A stretch of 64,000 bases of DNA, from assembly GCF_007018965.1 (NCBI RefSeq), contig NZ_VJYZ01000013.1:60066-124065 (forward strand), given 5' to 3'. Numbering within the stretch: position 1 is the stretch's first letter; each line of letters opens with the position of its first letter. This DNA is from Paracoccus marinus. Its GTDB lineage: Bacteria; Pseudomonadota; Alphaproteobacteria; Rhodobacterales; Rhodobacteraceae. The notes under the pieces are model-generated. The model saw nothing but the letters and a program-made list of their open reading frames with translations, was not told the DNA's origin and ran no database searches. Position numbers and translations under genes: made by a program. This document shows, piece after piece, positions 53,462-63,119 of this stretch.

Positions 53462-55396
53462 ATGACCGACAACACCATCCAGCCCATGCCCGACCGACCG
53501 GCGACCCCGGTCCTCGACCGCGTGTCGCTGCCCTCGGACCTCAAGTCGCTGTCCGACCGCGAGCTGCGGCAGCTGGCCGACGAGCTGCGGGCCGAGACGA
53601 TCAGCGCCGTCAGCGTGACCGGCGGGCATCTTGGTGCGGGGCTGGGCGTCGTGGAACTGACCGTGGCGCTGCATGCGGTCTTTGCCGCGCCGCGCGACAA
53701 GATCATCTGGGACGTTGGCCACCAGTGCTATCCGCACAAGATCCTGACCGGCCGCCGCGACCGCATCCGCACGCTGCGGACCGAGGGCGGGCTGTCGGGC
53801 TTCACCAAGCGCGCCGAATCCGCCTATGACCCGTTCGGGGCAGGACATTCCAGCACCTCGATCAGCGCGGCGCTGGGGTTCGCGGTCGCGCGCGATCTTG
53901 GCGGTGATCCGGGCGACGCGGTCGCGGTGATCGGCGACGGCGCGATGAGCGCGGGGATGGCGTTCGAGGCGTTGAACAACGCAGGCCACCTGGGCACGCG
54001 CATGATCGTGGTGCTGAACGACAACGAAATGTCGATCGCACCGCCCACCGGGGCGCTGTCGAGCTATCTCACCCGGCTTTACACGCAGGGGCCGTTCCAG
54101 GAACTCAAGGCCGCCGCCAAGGGCGCGGTCGGGCTGCTGCCGCCCCCCGTGCAGGAAGGCGCGCGGCGGGCCAAGGAAATGCTGAAGGGCATGACCGTCG
54201 GCGGCACGCTGTTCGAGGAGCTGGGATTTTCCTATATCGGCCCGGTGGACGGGCACGACATGGACCAGCTGCTGCCGCTGCTTCGCACGGTCAAGTCGCG
54301 GGCGACCGGGCCGGTGCTGATCCACGCAGTCACGAAAAAGGGCAAGGGCTACGCCCCGGCCGAGAACGCGGCCGACCGGGGCCACGCGCGCGCCAAGTTC
54401 GACGTGGTCACGGGCGAGCAGGCAAAGGCGAAATCCAACGCGCCGAGCTATACCGGCGTGTTCGCCAAGTCGCTGGTGAAGCTGGCGGAGGCCGACGACA
54501 AGATCGTCGCCATCACCGCCGCGATGCCGGACGGGACCGGCCTGAACCTGTTCGCCGAGCGCTTCCCGCGCCGCTGCTTCGACGTGGGGATCGCGGAACA
54601 GCACGCGGTCACGTTCTCGGCGGGCCTTGCGGCGGGCGGGATGAAGCCGTTCTGCGCGCTCTATTCCACGTTCCTGCAGCGCGGCTACGACCAGGTCGTC
54701 CACGACGTGGCGATCCAGCGGCTGCCGGTCCGCTTTGCGATCGACCGCGCAGGGCTTGTGGGCGCGGACGGGGCGACCCATGCGGGCGCCTATGACGTGG
54801 GATTCCTCGCCAACCTGCCCGGCTTCGTGGTCATGGCCGCCGCCGATGAGGCGGAGCTGGTCCACATGGTCGCGACCGCCGCCGCGCTGGACGACCGCCC
54901 GTCCGCCTTCCGCTTTCCGCGCGGAGAGGGCACCGGGGTCGAGATGCCGGAACGCGGCACGCCGCTGGAAATCGGCCGCGGCCGCATCATCGCCGAAGGC
55001 GGGCGGGTCGCGATCCTGTCCTTCGGCACCCGCCTGTCCGAGGTCATGCGCGCGCACGAGGCGCTGGCCGCCCGCGGCATCGCCCCTACGGTGGCGGACG
55101 CGCGCTTCGCCAAGCCCCTGGACCGCGACCTGATCCTGCAACTCGCCCGCCACCACGAGGCGCTCATCACGATCGAGGAAGGCGCGGTCGGCGGCTTCGG
55201 CAGCCACGTGGCGCAGCTGCTTGCGGACGAGGGCGTGTTCGACCACGGCCTGCGCTTCCGCAGCATGGTCCTGCCCGACACCTTCATCGACCACGCCTCG
55301 CCCGAGGCGATGTACCGCGCCGCCGCGATGGACGCCCCGCAGATCGAGGCGAAGGTGCTGGAAGTGCTGGGCGTGGCGGTCGCGCGGCGGGCCTGA
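53462..55396 (+). CDS. dxs: 1-Deoxy-D-xylulose-5-phosphate synthase
   Basis: Dxs joins pyruvate and glyceraldehyde-3-phosphate, the entry step of the MEP isoprenoid pathway, using thiamine diphosphate. The 644-residue protein shows [20 protein letters not shown] cut near residue 55, [28 protein letters not shown] near residue 122, the cofactor motif [19 protein letters not shown] near residue 158, and the C-terminal [11 protein letters not shown] and PEGMTH-like ATHAGAYD regions. The length is typical. It is the last gene of the xseB-ispA-dxs set. Confidence 0.97.
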   Translation: MTDNTIQPMPDRPATPVLDRVSLPSDLKSLSDRELRQLADELRAETISAVSVTGGHLGAGLGVVELTVALHAVFAAPRDKIIWDVGHQCYPHKILTGRRDRIRTLRTEGGLSGFTKRAESAYDPFGAGHSSTSISAALGFAVARDLGGDPGDAVAVIGDGAMSAGMAFEALNNAGHLGTRMIVVLNDNEMSIAPPTGALSSYLTRLYTQGPFQELKAAAKGAVGLLPPPVQEGARRAKEMLKGMTVGGTLFEELGFSYIGPVDGHDMDQLLPLLRTVKSRATGPVLIHAVTKKGKGYAPAENAADRGHARAKFDVVTGEQAKAKSNAPSYTGVFAKSLVKLAEADDKIVAITAAMPDGTGLNLFAERFPRRCFDVGIAEQHAVTFSAGLAAGGMKPFCALYSTFLQRGYDQVVHDVAIQRLPVRFAIDRAGLVGADGATHAGAYDVGFLANLPGFVVMAAADEAELVHMVATAAALDDRPSAFRFPRGEGTGVEMPERGTPLEIGRGRIIAEGGRVAILSFGTRLSEVMRAHEALAARGIAPTVADARFAKPLDRDLILQLARHHEALITIEEGAVGGFGSHVAQLLADEGVFDHGLRFRSMVLPDTFIDHASPEAMYRAAAMDAPQIEAKVLEVLGVAVARRA

Positions 55397-55397
55397 C

Positions 55398-55466
55398 CAG
55401 GGCGCAAGGGCCGTCTGCGGATTGCAAAACCGGCGCCTGCGGTGCATGGGTCGCGCCCTGCACCGC
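55398..55466 (+). other. Alternative stem-loops between dxs and the VIT-type gene
   Basis: Two perfect 8-base stems compete in this gap. CAGGGCGC (55398-55405) can pair with GCGCCCTG (55453-55460), and GCGGTGCA (55439-55446) with TGCACCGC (55459-55466, loop of 12). They share bases 55459-55460, so only one forms at a time. The structure ends 13 bases before the next start. It could terminate dxs, or act as a switch in the leader of the transporter gene; no T-run is present. Confidence 0.4.
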
Positions 55467-55479
55467 CTGCGTCCCGCCG

Positions 55480-56205
55480 ATGGAGCCTGACTTGAGCATC
55501 CACACCCACCCGCTCGCCCACCCGCACGACCCGCACCGGATCACCCGGTCGGGCTGGCTTCGCGCGGCCGTGCTGGGCGCGAATGACGGGATCGTGTCGA
55601 TCGCCTCGCTGATCGTCGGGGTGACGAACGCGAGCAGCGATCCGCGCGCGGTCGTCGTGGCCGGGGTCGCCGGGCTTGCGGCCGGGGCGCTGTCGATGGC
55701 GGCGGGGGAATATGTCAGTGTTAGTTCGCAGATGGACATTGAAAAGGCCGACATCCGGCGCGAAAAACGGGCGCTGCGCAGCCAGCCCGACATTGAACTG
55801 GAGGAACTGGTCCGCATCTACGAGGCGCGGGGCCTGGCCCCCGACACCGCGCGGCTGGTCGCGGTCGAGCTGACGGAACACGATGCGCTGGGCGCCCATG
55901 TCCGCGACGAGCTGGGCCTGACCGAGGTCATGGCGGCCAAGCCGATGCAGGCGGCGCTCGCCTCGGCGCTGACGTTCAGCGCGGCGGGCGCGGTTCCGAT
56001 GGCGGCGGCGCTGCTGGCCGCGCCGGGCAGCACCGCGCGGGTGGTGTGGGTCGTGACGCTGGTGGCGCTGGCCGCCCTTGGCGCGATCGGCGCCATCGCC
56101 GGTGGCGCGAAGGTCGGGCGCGGGATCGTCCGGGTGCTGGTCTGGGGCAGCGCGGCGATGGCAATCACGTCGGGAATCGGGCATATTTTCGGGATCGCTG
56201 CCTGA
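55480..56205 (+). CDS. VIT1/CCC1 family metal transporter
   Basis: The 241-residue protein belongs to the VIT/CCC1 family of vacuolar or inner-membrane iron and manganese transporters. It has LRAAVLGANDGIVSIASLIVGV near residue 30 (the GANDGIVS motif is diagnostic), GALSMAAGEYVSVSSQMDIE near residue 75 with the conserved E-Y, a cytosolic helical metal-binding loop (residues about 90-150), and three further membrane segments. A TTG at 55492 with GGAG 6 bases upstream is a possible alternative to the ATG used here. The histidine-rich N-terminus (HTHPLAHPHDPHR) may bind metal. Confidence 0.9.
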   Translation: MEPDLSIHTHPLAHPHDPHRITRSGWLRAAVLGANDGIVSIASLIVGVTNASSDPRAVVVAGVAGLAAGALSMAAGEYVSVSSQMDIEKADIRREKRALRSQPDIELEELVRIYEARGLAPDTARLVAVELTEHDALGAHVRDELGLTEVMAAKPMQAALASALTFSAAGAVPMAAALLAAPGSTARVVWVVTLVALAALGAIGAIAGGAKVGRGIVRVLVWGSAAMAITSGIGHIFGIAA

Positions 56206-56217
56206 GGAGTTCCGCCC

Positions 56218-56838
56218 ATGCGCGCAGGTCTTTTCGCGGCCGTGCTGGCCCTGATCGCCGGCCCCGCGCTCGCGACGCCCGTATACACGCTGCCCACGCT
56301 GTTAGACGTGACCGGCGTCGCGGCGGGCGACACGCTGAAGATCCGCGAAAGGCCAGATGCCTCGGCCGCGGTGATCGGCACCCTTGCCCCCGATGCGACG
56401 GGCGTCGAGGTCGTGGCCGAGCGGTCGGGCTGGGCGCAGGTCAACACGGCCGGGCGGCGGGGCTGGGTCAACTCGCGCTTTCTTCGATACCGCACCGATG
56501 TGTGGGCCGACGGCGAGTTGCCGCAGACGCTGCGCTGCACCGGGACCGAGCCGTTCTGGGGGATCGAGGCGCGGGGTGGCGAGGTCGTGTTTTCCTCGGC
56601 CGACAAGGGCGAACGGGTGATGGCCCTGCGGTCGGTCATGGATGACGGGGTGCCGCGGAGCCCGCTGCGGGGCGTGATCGCGGGCGACGATGCGGGTCGG
56701 ATGACGGCGGTGATCCAGCCGCAGACCTGCAGCGACGGCATGTCGGACCGCGCCTACGGGCTGACCGCGACGGTTATCTTCGACGGGACGCGGCAGCAGT
56801 CGCAGATGCTGACGGGCTGCTGCCGGATCGGCGACTAG
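56218..56838 (+). CDS. Secreted SH3-domain protein of unknown function
   Basis: The 206-residue protein has a signal peptide (MRAGLFAAVLALIAGPALA, cleavage before TPVYT). A bacterial SH3 domain follows at about residues 28-85, with LKIRERPDASAAVIGTLAPDA and GWAQVNTAGRRGWVNSRFL, as in proteins that bind the cell wall. The C-terminal part (TLRCTGTEPFWGIEARGGEV near residue 105; CSDGMSDRAYGLTA near residue 180) matches the GTEPFW and CSDGMSD motifs of COG3650-type periplasmic proteins of unknown role. GAGG lies upstream. It follows the transporter by 12 bases and converges with the next gene, overlapping 4 bases. Confidence 0.82.
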   Translation: MRAGLFAAVLALIAGPALATPVYTLPTLLDVTGVAAGDTLKIRERPDASAAVIGTLAPDATGVEVVAERSGWAQVNTAGRRGWVNSRFLRYRTDVWADGELPQTLRCTGTEPFWGIEARGGEVVFSSADKGERVMALRSVMDDGVPRSPLRGVIAGDDAGRMTAVIQPQTCSDGMSDRAYGLTATVIFDGTRQQSQMLTGCCRIGD

Positions 56839-57695
56839 GCCGCCTCGGCCGCCAGGATCGCAGCCAGTCCGGCGCGGTAGTCGGGGTAAAGCAGGCGCAC
56901 GCCAAGCTCGTCCTTGATGCGGTCGTTCCGCACCCGCTTGCTTTCGGCATAGAAGCTGCGCGCCATCGGCGTCATCGCTGCCTCGTCGTAGTCCTGCGCG
57001 GGCGGAACCGGCGCGCCGATCAGCGTGGCGGCATGCGCGATCACGTCCTGCGGCGGGGCGGGGTCATCGTCGCAGACGTTGTAGACCGCGCCGGGATGCG
57101 GCCGCGCGATGGACGCGGCCAGAACCTGCGCTATGTCCTCGGCGTGGATGCGGGAAAAGACTTGGCCCGGCTTCACGATGCGGCGGGCGGTGCCGTTGCG
57201 GATCTTCTGGAACGGGCCGCTGCCGGGGCCGTAGATACCGGCAAGGCGGAAGATGTGCAGCGGCAGGCCGCGCGCCTGCGCGAGCGCCTGCCACCCGGCC
57301 TCGGCCGCGACACGCTGGCGACCGCGTTCGGTGGTGGGGACAAGGGGTGAGGTTTCGTCCACCCAGCCACCCGCGCGGTCGCCATAGACGCCGGTGGTGG
57401 ACAGGTAACCGATCCACGCGGCCGGGCTTGCGGCGATGGCGTCCGCCAGCGCACGCAGCACCGGATCGCCGTCCGGCCCCGGCGGCACGCTGAGAAGGAC
57501 CGCGCCCGCGCGCGCAAGTTCGGCGCGCAGGCGGGCATCGTCACCGGGCCAGACCAGCGGGTCCGCCCCGGCCGCCGCGACCTTGGCCGCGCCGTCGCGG
57601 GTCGTTCCGGTGACGGTCCACCCCTCGGGCACCAGCCGCCGGGTCAGGAACCCGGCGGAATAGCCGTGACCGATGGCGACGAGGCGTTTCGTCAC
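56835..57695 (-). CDS. NAD-dependent epimerase/dehydratase-like (SDR) protein
   Basis: The 286-residue protein has an N-terminal Rossmann segment [20 protein letters not shown] and TGTTRD after strand 2, [19 protein letters not shown] near residue 105, [10 protein letters not shown] near residue 165, and [15 protein letters not shown]. This resembles YeeZ-like atypical SDRs: the YGDRxGxWVDE motif is typical, while the usual YxxxK is not evident. The substrate is unknown. The GTG start overlaps the stop of the luciferase-like gene (GTGA). Confidence 0.82.
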   Translation of the reverse strand: MTKRLVAIGHGYSAGFLTRRLVPEGWTVTGTTRDGAAKVAAAGADPLVWPGDDARLRAELARAGAVLLSVPPGPDGDPVLRALADAIAASPAAWIGYLSTTGVYGDRAGGWVDETSPLVPTTERGRQRVAAEAGWQALAQARGLPLHIFRLAGIYGPGSGPFQKIRNGTARRIVKPGQVFSRIHAEDIAQVLAASIARPHPGAVYNVCDDDPAPPQDVIAHAATLIGAPVPPAQDYDEAAMTPMARSFYAESKRVRNDRIKDELGVRLLYPDYRAGLAAILAAEAA

Positions 57696-58669
57696 CTCAT
57701 CACCTCGGCCGCGATGGCGAAGCTGCGCAGCCGCGCGTCGGGGTCGTGGATCATGCCGGTCAGGATCATCTCGTCGGGGCGGTAGCGGGCGGCGAAGTCG
57801 TCGAGCTGGCGCTTGACCGTCTGCGGCGATCCAGCGGCCGTCACGCGCAGCGCGGCGTCGAGCGTCGGGTGATACTGCGCGGGCACCACCTGCGACAGGT
57901 CGTCCACGGGCGGCGGCAGCTTGCCGGGCGCGCCGGTTCGCAGGCGGTAGAAGCTTTGCTGCTGGCTCGTCCGCAGCTTCATCGCCGCCTCGTCGGTGTC
58001 GGCGGCAAAGACGTTCACCGCCAGCATGAAGCGCGGGGCATCGCCCCAGGGCCCCGGCTGGAACCGGTCGCGGTACAGCTGCACCGCCTGGTCCAGATCG
58101 CCCGGCGCGAAGTGCGATGCGAATGCATACGGCAGCCCCAGCGCAGCGGCGAGGCTCGCGCCGTAAAGCGACGAGCCGAGGATCCAGACCGGCACGTTCG
58201 TATCCTGCCCCGGATGCGCGGCGACGGCCGCGCCCGGCCGTTCCGGGCCGAGATAGGAAAGCAGCTCCACCACGTCGTTCGGGAAGTCGTCGTTGCGCCC
58301 CATGCCGCGCCGAAGCGCCTGCATCACCGCGCCGTCGCCGCCCGGCGCGCGGCCCAGACCAAGGTCCATGCGCGGTCCGTGAACGGTGGCCAGCGTGCCG
58401 AACGCCTCGGCCACCGCCAAGGGTGCGTGGTTCGGCAGCATGATCCCGCCGGCGCCCACGCGGATCGTGCGGGTGTGGTCGGCGATGTGGCCGATCAGCA
58501 CCGCGGTCGCGGCGCTGGCGATGCCCGGCATGTTGTGGTGTTCGGCCAGCCAGTAGCGCCGGTAGCCCTGCGTCTCGGCGGCCTGCGCCAACCGGACGCT
58601 GTTCCTGATCGAGGTGGCGGCGTCCGACCCCTCGGACACGGGGGCCAGATCGAGGATCGAGAGGTCCAT
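57692..58669 (-). CDS. LLM-class flavin-dependent oxidoreductase
   Basis: The 325-residue protein is a bacterial luciferase-like monooxygenase of the type found widely (YhbW-like): [17 protein letters not shown] at the N-terminus, [20 protein letters not shown] near residue 37, [20 protein letters not shown] near residue 70, the GRAPGGDG segment near residue 108 and a [16 protein letters not shown] strand near residue 155. Such enzymes use reduced FMN or F420-like flavins; the substrate is unknown. It is the first gene of a two-gene unit with the SDR gene and diverges from the AMP nucleosidase gene. Confidence 0.88.
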   Translation of the reverse strand: MDLSILDLAPVSEGSDAATSIRNSVRLAQAAETQGYRRYWLAEHHNMPGIASAATAVLIGHIADHTRTIRVGAGGIMLPNHAPLAVAEAFGTLATVHGPRMDLGLGRAPGGDGAVMQALRRGMGRNDDFPNDVVELLSYLGPERPGAAVAAHPGQDTNVPVWILGSSLYGASLAAALGLPYAFASHFAPGDLDQAVQLYRDRFQPGPWGDAPRFMLAVNVFAADTDEAAMKLRTSQQQSFYRLRTGAPGKLPPPVDDLSQVVPAQYHPTLDAALRVTAAGSPQTVKRQLDDFAARYRPDEMILTGMIHDPDARLRSFAIAAEVMR

Positions 58670-58800
58670 GAAAGCTCCTTCGTTTGAAGGTCAGATAGGT
58701 TCGCGGTGGTCGTCTTGCCAGTGTCGCGCCCCGGTGCGACAGTCCGGGCCCAACAGGCGGGCCACCCCTCGCGCCCGCCGCGCGCGCGAAGGGGCTGCCC

Positions 58801-60285
58801 ATGAACGGCATTTCACGTCTGCTGCCGGTCGAGACGCCGGACCCGGTCGAGCGCGCCTTTTTCGACGACCCGAAGGCGGCCGTGGACCGGCTGATCGAGC
58901 TTTACGACCGCGCCTCGCAATACCTGCTGGACCGCTTCCTCGCGACGCTGGGCGGCGCGCCGCCGCAGGCGCGTTACCGCGCGTTCTACCCCGAGGTGCG
59001 GCTGACGACCTCGGTCCACAGCCAGACGGATTCGCGGCTGTCGTTTGGCCACGTTGCGGTGCCGGGCAGCTATGCGGCGACGATCACCCGCCCGGAACTG
59101 TTCCGCGACTATCTGGAGGAACAGATCGGCCTGCTGATCCGCAACCACGGCGTCGGCGTCGCGATCAGCGACAGCGACACGCCGATCCCCGTGCATTTCG
59201 CCGTCGCCACCCGCAGCGACCTGAACGTGCCGCAGGAAGGCGTGCTGGGCTATTCGCTGCGCGACGTGTTCGACGTACCGGACCTGGGGTCGATGAACGA
59301 CGACATCGTCAACGGGATCGCGGGCCCGAACCCGGACGGAAGCTGGCCGCTCGCCCCCTTCACCGCGCAGCGGGTGGATTATTCGCTGGCGCGGCTGGCG
59401 CATTATACCGCGACCGCGCCCGAACATTTCCAGACCTTCGTGATGTTCACGAACTACCAGTTCTACGTGGACGAGTTCGAGGCGTTCGCCCGCCGCGCGC
59501 TGGCGCAGCCGGACAGCGGCTACACCGCCTTTGTCAGCCCCGGCAACAGCGTGCTGGAACGGCCCGAGGACGTGATCGCCACCGGCGCGAAAACCCCGCA
59601 GATGCCGGCCTACCACCTCAAGCGCGCGGACGGGAAAGGGATCACGCTGGTCAACATCGGCGTCGGCCCGTCGAACGCCAAGACCGCGACCGACCACATC
59701 GCGGTCCTTCGCCCGCACACCTGGCTGATGGTCGGCCACTGCGCGGGGCTGCGCAACAGCCAGTCGCTGGGCGACTATGTCCTGGCCCACGCCTATCTGC
59801 GCGAGGATCACGTGCTGGACGACGACCTGCCCGTCTGGGTGCCGATCCCGGCCCTGGCCGAGGTGCAGGTCGCGCTGCAGGAAGCGGTGGCCGAGATCAC
59901 CCGGCTGGACGGCTACGAGCTGAAGCGGATCATGCGGACGGGGACGGTCGCCACGATCGACAACCGGAACTGGGAACTGCGCGACCAGTCGGGGCCGGTG
60001 CAGCGGCTGTCGCAGTCGCGGGCGGTCGCGCTTGACATGGAAAGCGCGACCATCGCCGCCAACGGGTTCCGGTTCCGGGTGCCCTATGGCACGCTGCTGT
60101 GCGTCAGCGACAAGCCCCTGCATGGCGAGCTGAAGCTGCCCGGCATGGCGACCGACTTTTACCGCACCCAGGTCGCAAGCCACCTGCTGATCGGCATCCG
60201 CGCGATGGAAAAGCTGCGCGAGACCCCGTTGGAGCGGATCCACTCGCGCAAGTTGCGCTCGTTTCAGGAAACGGCGTTCCTTTGA
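58801..60285 (+). CDS. amn: AMP nucleosidase
   Basis: The 494-residue enzyme splits AMP into adenine and ribose-5-phosphate and so adjusts adenylate levels. It has an N-terminal Amn-specific domain (residues 1-170, with YPEVRLTTSVHSQTDSRLSF cut near residue 62) and a C-terminal nucleoside-phosphorylase-like domain (about residues 270-490) with VNIGVGPSNAKTATDHIAVL near residue 282, WLMVGHCAGLRNSQSLGDYV near residue 308 and ALDMESATIAANGFRFRVPY near residue 405. Length matches bacterial Amn. GAAGGGG lies upstream. Confidence 0.95.
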   Translation: MNGISRLLPVETPDPVERAFFDDPKAAVDRLIELYDRASQYLLDRFLATLGGAPPQARYRAFYPEVRLTTSVHSQTDSRLSFGHVAVPGSYAATITRPELFRDYLEEQIGLLIRNHGVGVAISDSDTPIPVHFAVATRSDLNVPQEGVLGYSLRDVFDVPDLGSMNDDIVNGIAGPNPDGSWPLAPFTAQRVDYSLARLAHYTATAPEHFQTFVMFTNYQFYVDEFEAFARRALAQPDSGYTAFVSPGNSVLERPEDVIATGAKTPQMPAYHLKRADGKGITLVNIGVGPSNAKTATDHIAVLRPHTWLMVGHCAGLRNSQSLGDYVLAHAYLREDHVLDDDLPVWVPIPALAEVQVALQEAVAEITRLDGYELKRIMRTGTVATIDNRNWELRDQSGPVQRLSQSRAVALDMESATIAANGFRFRVPYGTLLCVSDKPLHGELKLPGMATDFYRTQVASHLLIGIRAMEKLRETPLERIHSRKLRSFQETAFL

Positions 60286-60330
60286 CCCGCGACTTGCAGC
60301 CGATGGCTGCGCTGCGGCGATGAAAAATGC

Positions 60331-60359
60331 TTGAAATGCGGGTCAAAACACTGTGTAGC
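60331..60359 (+). promoter_or_regulatory. Possible promoter for the HU gene
   Basis: TTGAAA at 60331-60336 and TGTAGC at 60354-60359, separated by 17 bases, lie about 70 bases before the HU start in an AT-richer patch (GCTTGAAATGCGGGTCAAAA). The -35 is good, the -10 matches only three of six consensus bases. Confidence 0.35.
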
Positions 60360-60427
60360 AGGGAAATGCCGGGCCAAAGCCCACGGTGCCGCAAGAAACC
60401 CTGACCGGGACAACAGGAGACGATCCG

Positions 60428-60733
60428 ATGGCCACTACCACCGCCGCCGCGAAACCGATGACCAAGACCCAACTGGTCGCCGCGCTGGCCGAAGAAATGG
60501 GCGGCGACAAGAAAACCGCCACCGCCGCGCTTGACGCGCTGCAGTCGGTCGTGTCGCGCGTCGTCGCCGAAGGCGGCTCGGTCGCCCTGCCCGGCATCGG
60601 CAAGGTCGCCTGCCGCGCCCGCCCCGAGCGCATGGTCCGCAACCCGCAGACCCAGGAAATGATGCAGAAGCCCGCCGACAAGGTCGTGAAGGTCACGATC
60701 GCAAAGGCGCTGAAGGATTCCGTCAACGCCTGA
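60428..60733 (+). CDS. HU-family nucleoid DNA-binding protein
   Basis: The 101-residue protein is an HU homologue: MTKTQLVAALAEEMGGDKKT for the first helices, ALDALQSVVSRVVAEGGSVALPGIGK near residue 35-60 (GxxVxLPGxGxF pattern), then an arm region KVACRARPERMVRNPQTQEMM and a KPADKVVKVTIAKALKD end. It bends DNA and shapes the nucleoid. The N-terminus has an extra alanine-rich lead (MATTTAAAKP). GGAG lies 8 bases before the ATG. A strong terminator follows. Confidence 0.92.
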   Translation: MATTTAAAKPMTKTQLVAALAEEMGGDKKTATAALDALQSVVSRVVAEGGSVALPGIGKVACRARPERMVRNPQTQEMMQKPADKVVKVTIAKALKDSVNA

Positions 60734-60757
60734 CTTGGGGCACATCGCCCGATCATG

Positions 60758-60786
60758 GGGCCGTGCCATCTGGCGCGGCCCTTTTT
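60758..60786 (+). terminator. Rho-independent terminator after the HU gene
   Basis: GGGCCGTGCC at 60758-60767 pairs with GGCGCGGCCC at 60772-60781 (10 pairs with one T-G wobble) around an ATCT loop, directly followed by TTTTT at 60782-60786. It starts 24 bases after the HU stop. This is the clearest intrinsic terminator in the window. Confidence 0.9.
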
Positions 60787-60834
60787 CGTTTAACGCCCCG
60801 CACTTGCCGGTGAGCCACGAAAGGCCGCGCCCGA

Positions 60835-62148
60835 ATGAACACGACTGTCGACCAAGCCCTTGCCGGGGCGGGGGCCGGGCGCTTCCAGCGCCGGCTGATG
60901 ATGATCTTCGGTCTCGTCTGGGCGGCCGACGCGATGCAGGTCGTGGCGGTGGGCTTTGCCGCGCCGTCGATCGCGGCGCGGTTCGGGCTGACGGTGCCGC
61001 AGGCAGCGCAGCAGACGGGGACGCTGTTTTTCCTTGGCATGTTCGTGGGCGCGGCGCTGTTCGGGCGCATCGCGGACCGGATCGGGCGGCGCAACGTCCT
61101 GCTGCTGACGGTCGCCTGCGACGCGGTGTTCGGCCTCGCCTCGGCCTTCGCGCCCTCGTTCGAGGCGCTTCTGATCCTGCGATTCCTCACCGGCATGGCG
61201 GTGGGCGGCACGCTGCCGGTCGATTACGCGATGATGGCCGAGTTCCTGCCGCCGAAGAACCGCGGCCGCTGGCTGGTCTGGCTAGAAGGGTTCTGGGCCG
61301 TCGGCACGCTGATCGTGGCGCTGACGGCATGGTACGCGGCGACGACCGGGTTCGCCGCGCCTTACCGGCTGATCTACGTGGTGGCAGCACTGCCGGCGCT
61401 GATCGGGATCTTCCTGCGGCTGTGGGTGCCGGAATCGCCCATGTTCCTGATCCGCAAGGGCCGCGCGGACGAGGCGCGGCAGGTGCTGGACCGGGTGCGG
61501 ACCGCGAACGGCGTGGCGCCGTTGCGGCAGGATGCGGTCGTGTCCGCGCCCCCGGCCGTCCCCGGCGAGGGGCTGTTCGCCAACGGCCTTGCCCGCACAA
61601 CGATCGCGGTCATGGCGCTGTGGTTCCTGGTGTCGCTGTCCTATTACGGGGTGTTCGTCTGGCTGCCGGCGCGGCTTGCGACCGAGGGCTTCGGCTTCGT
61701 GCGCGGCTACGGTTTCCTTGTCGTGCTGGCGCTGGCGCAGCTGCCCGGCTACGCGCTGGCCGCCTGGGGGGTCGAGCGGCTGGGACGGCGGGCGACGCTG
61801 CAGGCGTTCCTGCTGATCTCGGCCGCGGGCTGCATGGCCTTCGTGCTTGCCGCCTCGCCGATGATGATCGCCGCCTCGCTGATCGTGATGAGCTTTGCGC
61901 TCCTGGGAACGTGGGGGGCGCTGTATGCCTTTACGCCCGAGCTTTACCCGACCACGCTGCGCGGGACCGGCATGGGCACGGCGGGCGCGATGGCTCGGCT
62001 CGGCGGGATCGCCGCGCCGAGCCTGCTGCGCAGCGTGATCGAGCGCGACTTCGCGCTGGCGATCGGGGTCTTTGCGGCGCTGCTGGTGCTGGCGGCGGCC
62101 GTCACGCTGCTGATCGGGCGCGAGACGCGGGACGCCTCGATCGTCTGA
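60835..62148 (+). CDS. MFS transporter, aromatic-acid/sugar porter type
   Basis: The 437-residue inner-membrane carrier has 12 hydrophobic segments, FGLVWAADAMQVVAVGFAAP for helix 1 with the charged D, GRIADRIGRRNVLL in the 2-3 loop, the RFLTGMAVGGTLPVDYAMM motif near residue 120, and a late YAFTPELYPTTLRGTGMG motif near residue 365 typical of the SV2/aromatic acid and sugar porter branches. The substrate is not clear. It is alone between two terminators, so it is its own transcription unit. Confidence 0.87.
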   Translation: MNTTVDQALAGAGAGRFQRRLMMIFGLVWAADAMQVVAVGFAAPSIAARFGLTVPQAAQQTGTLFFLGMFVGAALFGRIADRIGRRNVLLLTVACDAVFGLASAFAPSFEALLILRFLTGMAVGGTLPVDYAMMAEFLPPKNRGRWLVWLEGFWAVGTLIVALTAWYAATTGFAAPYRLIYVVAALPALIGIFLRLWVPESPMFLIRKGRADEARQVLDRVRTANGVAPLRQDAVVSAPPAVPGEGLFANGLARTTIAVMALWFLVSLSYYGVFVWLPARLATEGFGFVRGYGFLVVLALAQLPGYALAAWGVERLGRRATLQAFLLISAAGCMAFVLAASPMMIAASLIVMSFALLGTWGALYAFTPELYPTTLRGTGMGTAGAMARLGGIAAPSLLRSVIERDFALAIGVFAALLVLAAAVTLLIGRETRDASIV

Positions 62149-62161
62149 GCGGGGCGGCGCG

Positions 62162-62200
62162 AAAAAAAGAAAGCCGGCGCGCGATGCGGCCGGCCTTCTT
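62162..62200. terminator. Bidirectional terminator between the MFS gene and phyR
   Basis: GCCGGC at 62173-62178 pairs with GCCGGC at 62189-62194 around a 10-base loop. On the left lies an A-run (AAAAAAAGAAA, 62162-62172), on the right CTTCTTCATT. On the plus strand it can end the MFS transcript; on the minus strand the A-run becomes a strong U-run and ends the phyR transcript. Confidence 0.75.
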
Positions 62201-62221
62201 CATTCAGCGGTCACGCGCGGA

Positions 62222-63025
62222 TCAGGCCGCGTTCATGCCCGCGCTGGATGCGAAGAACATCGCCTGGCTCACGGCCGAACGGACCTGTTCCTCGCTGTAG
62301 GGCTTGGAGATCAGGAACGCGGGCTCGGGCCGGTCGCCGGTCAGCAGCCGTTCCGGGAACGCGGTGATGAAGATCACCGGCAGGTCGCCGAGGCTGGTCA
62401 GCAGCTCGTTCACCGCGTCGATGCCCGACGAGCCGTCGGCCAGCTGGATGTCGGCCAGGATCAGGTCGGGCTGGCGGTCGCCGGCAAGCTGGATCGCGGC
62501 GGAATGGGTGCGCGCGATGCCCGTGACCTCGTGCCCCATCGCCTGCACGATGCCCTTGAGGTCCATCGCGATGATGGTTTCGTCCTCGATGATCATGACG
62601 CGGCCGCGGATCGCGCGCCCCATCTCGTTCAGGGCGATCTGCACCAGTTCCTCGGCCTCGTCCTGGTCGATCTGCATGACCTCGGCGATCTGGTCGTAGC
62701 GCAGTTCCTCGATCGTGCGGAGCAGCAGCGCCTCGCGCGAGTTCGGGGTCAGCGTGCGCAGGTGCGACTGGGCCCGCGCCTCACGCGAGGTCTGGTCGTC
62801 GGTTTCCACGGGCTGGCCCGAGCTTTGCCAGATCGCGTGGAAGGCGCGGAACAGCGAAATGCGCGTATCTTCGCCCGAAATCATGCTGCGATCCGCCAGG
62901 ATCGCTTCCAGCGTGGCGGCGGCATAGTTGTCGCCCGCGCGCTGCGTCCCGGTCAGGGCGCGCGCGTGGCGGCGAAGATAGGGCAGCTCGCGACCGATCG
63001 ACTGGGCAAGATCTGCAGCTGACAT
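62222..63025 (-). CDS. phyR: PhyR, anti-anti-sigma response regulator
   Basis: PhyR is the switch of the alphaproteobacterial general stress response: when phosphorylated its sigma-like domain binds NepR and frees EcfG. The 267-residue protein has an N-terminal sigma-factor-like domain (residues 1-135: LPYLRRHARALTGTQRAGDN, LTPNSREALLLRTIEELRYD) and a C-terminal receiver domain (residues about 140-260) with RVMIIEDETIIAMDL, the phospho-acceptor in ILADIQLADGSSG near residue 190, FITAFPE and the conserved lysine of ISKPYSEE. The ATG at 63025 has GAGG upstream. It diverges from nepR-ecfG. Confidence 0.96.
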   Translation of the reverse strand: MSAADLAQSIGRELPYLRRHARALTGTQRAGDNYAAATLEAILADRSMISGEDTRISLFRAFHAIWQSSGQPVETDDQTSREARAQSHLRTLTPNSREALLLRTIEELRYDQIAEVMQIDQDEAEELVQIALNEMGRAIRGRVMIIEDETIIAMDLKGIVQAMGHEVTGIARTHSAAIQLAGDRQPDLILADIQLADGSSGIDAVNELLTSLGDLPVIFITAFPERLLTGDRPEPAFLISKPYSEEQVRSAVSQAMFFASSAGMNAA

Positions 63026-63052
63026 GGAGGCCTCAATTTTTGGTCGTTCCTC

Positions 63053-63078
63053 GGAACCTTCGGTGCTAACTAGCGGTT
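63053..63078 (+). promoter_or_regulatory. EcfG-type promoter for nepR-ecfG
   Basis: GGAAC at 63053-63057 and GTT at 63076-63078 with an 18-base spacer fit the GGAAC-N18-19-GTT consensus of EcfG sigma factors. The element lies 42 bases upstream of nepR. This gives the expected positive autoregulation of the general stress sigma factor. Confidence 0.8.
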
Positions 63079-63119
63079 GGAGCAGGCGCACACAAGATTT
63101 CCGGAAAGAAACCTACGAA

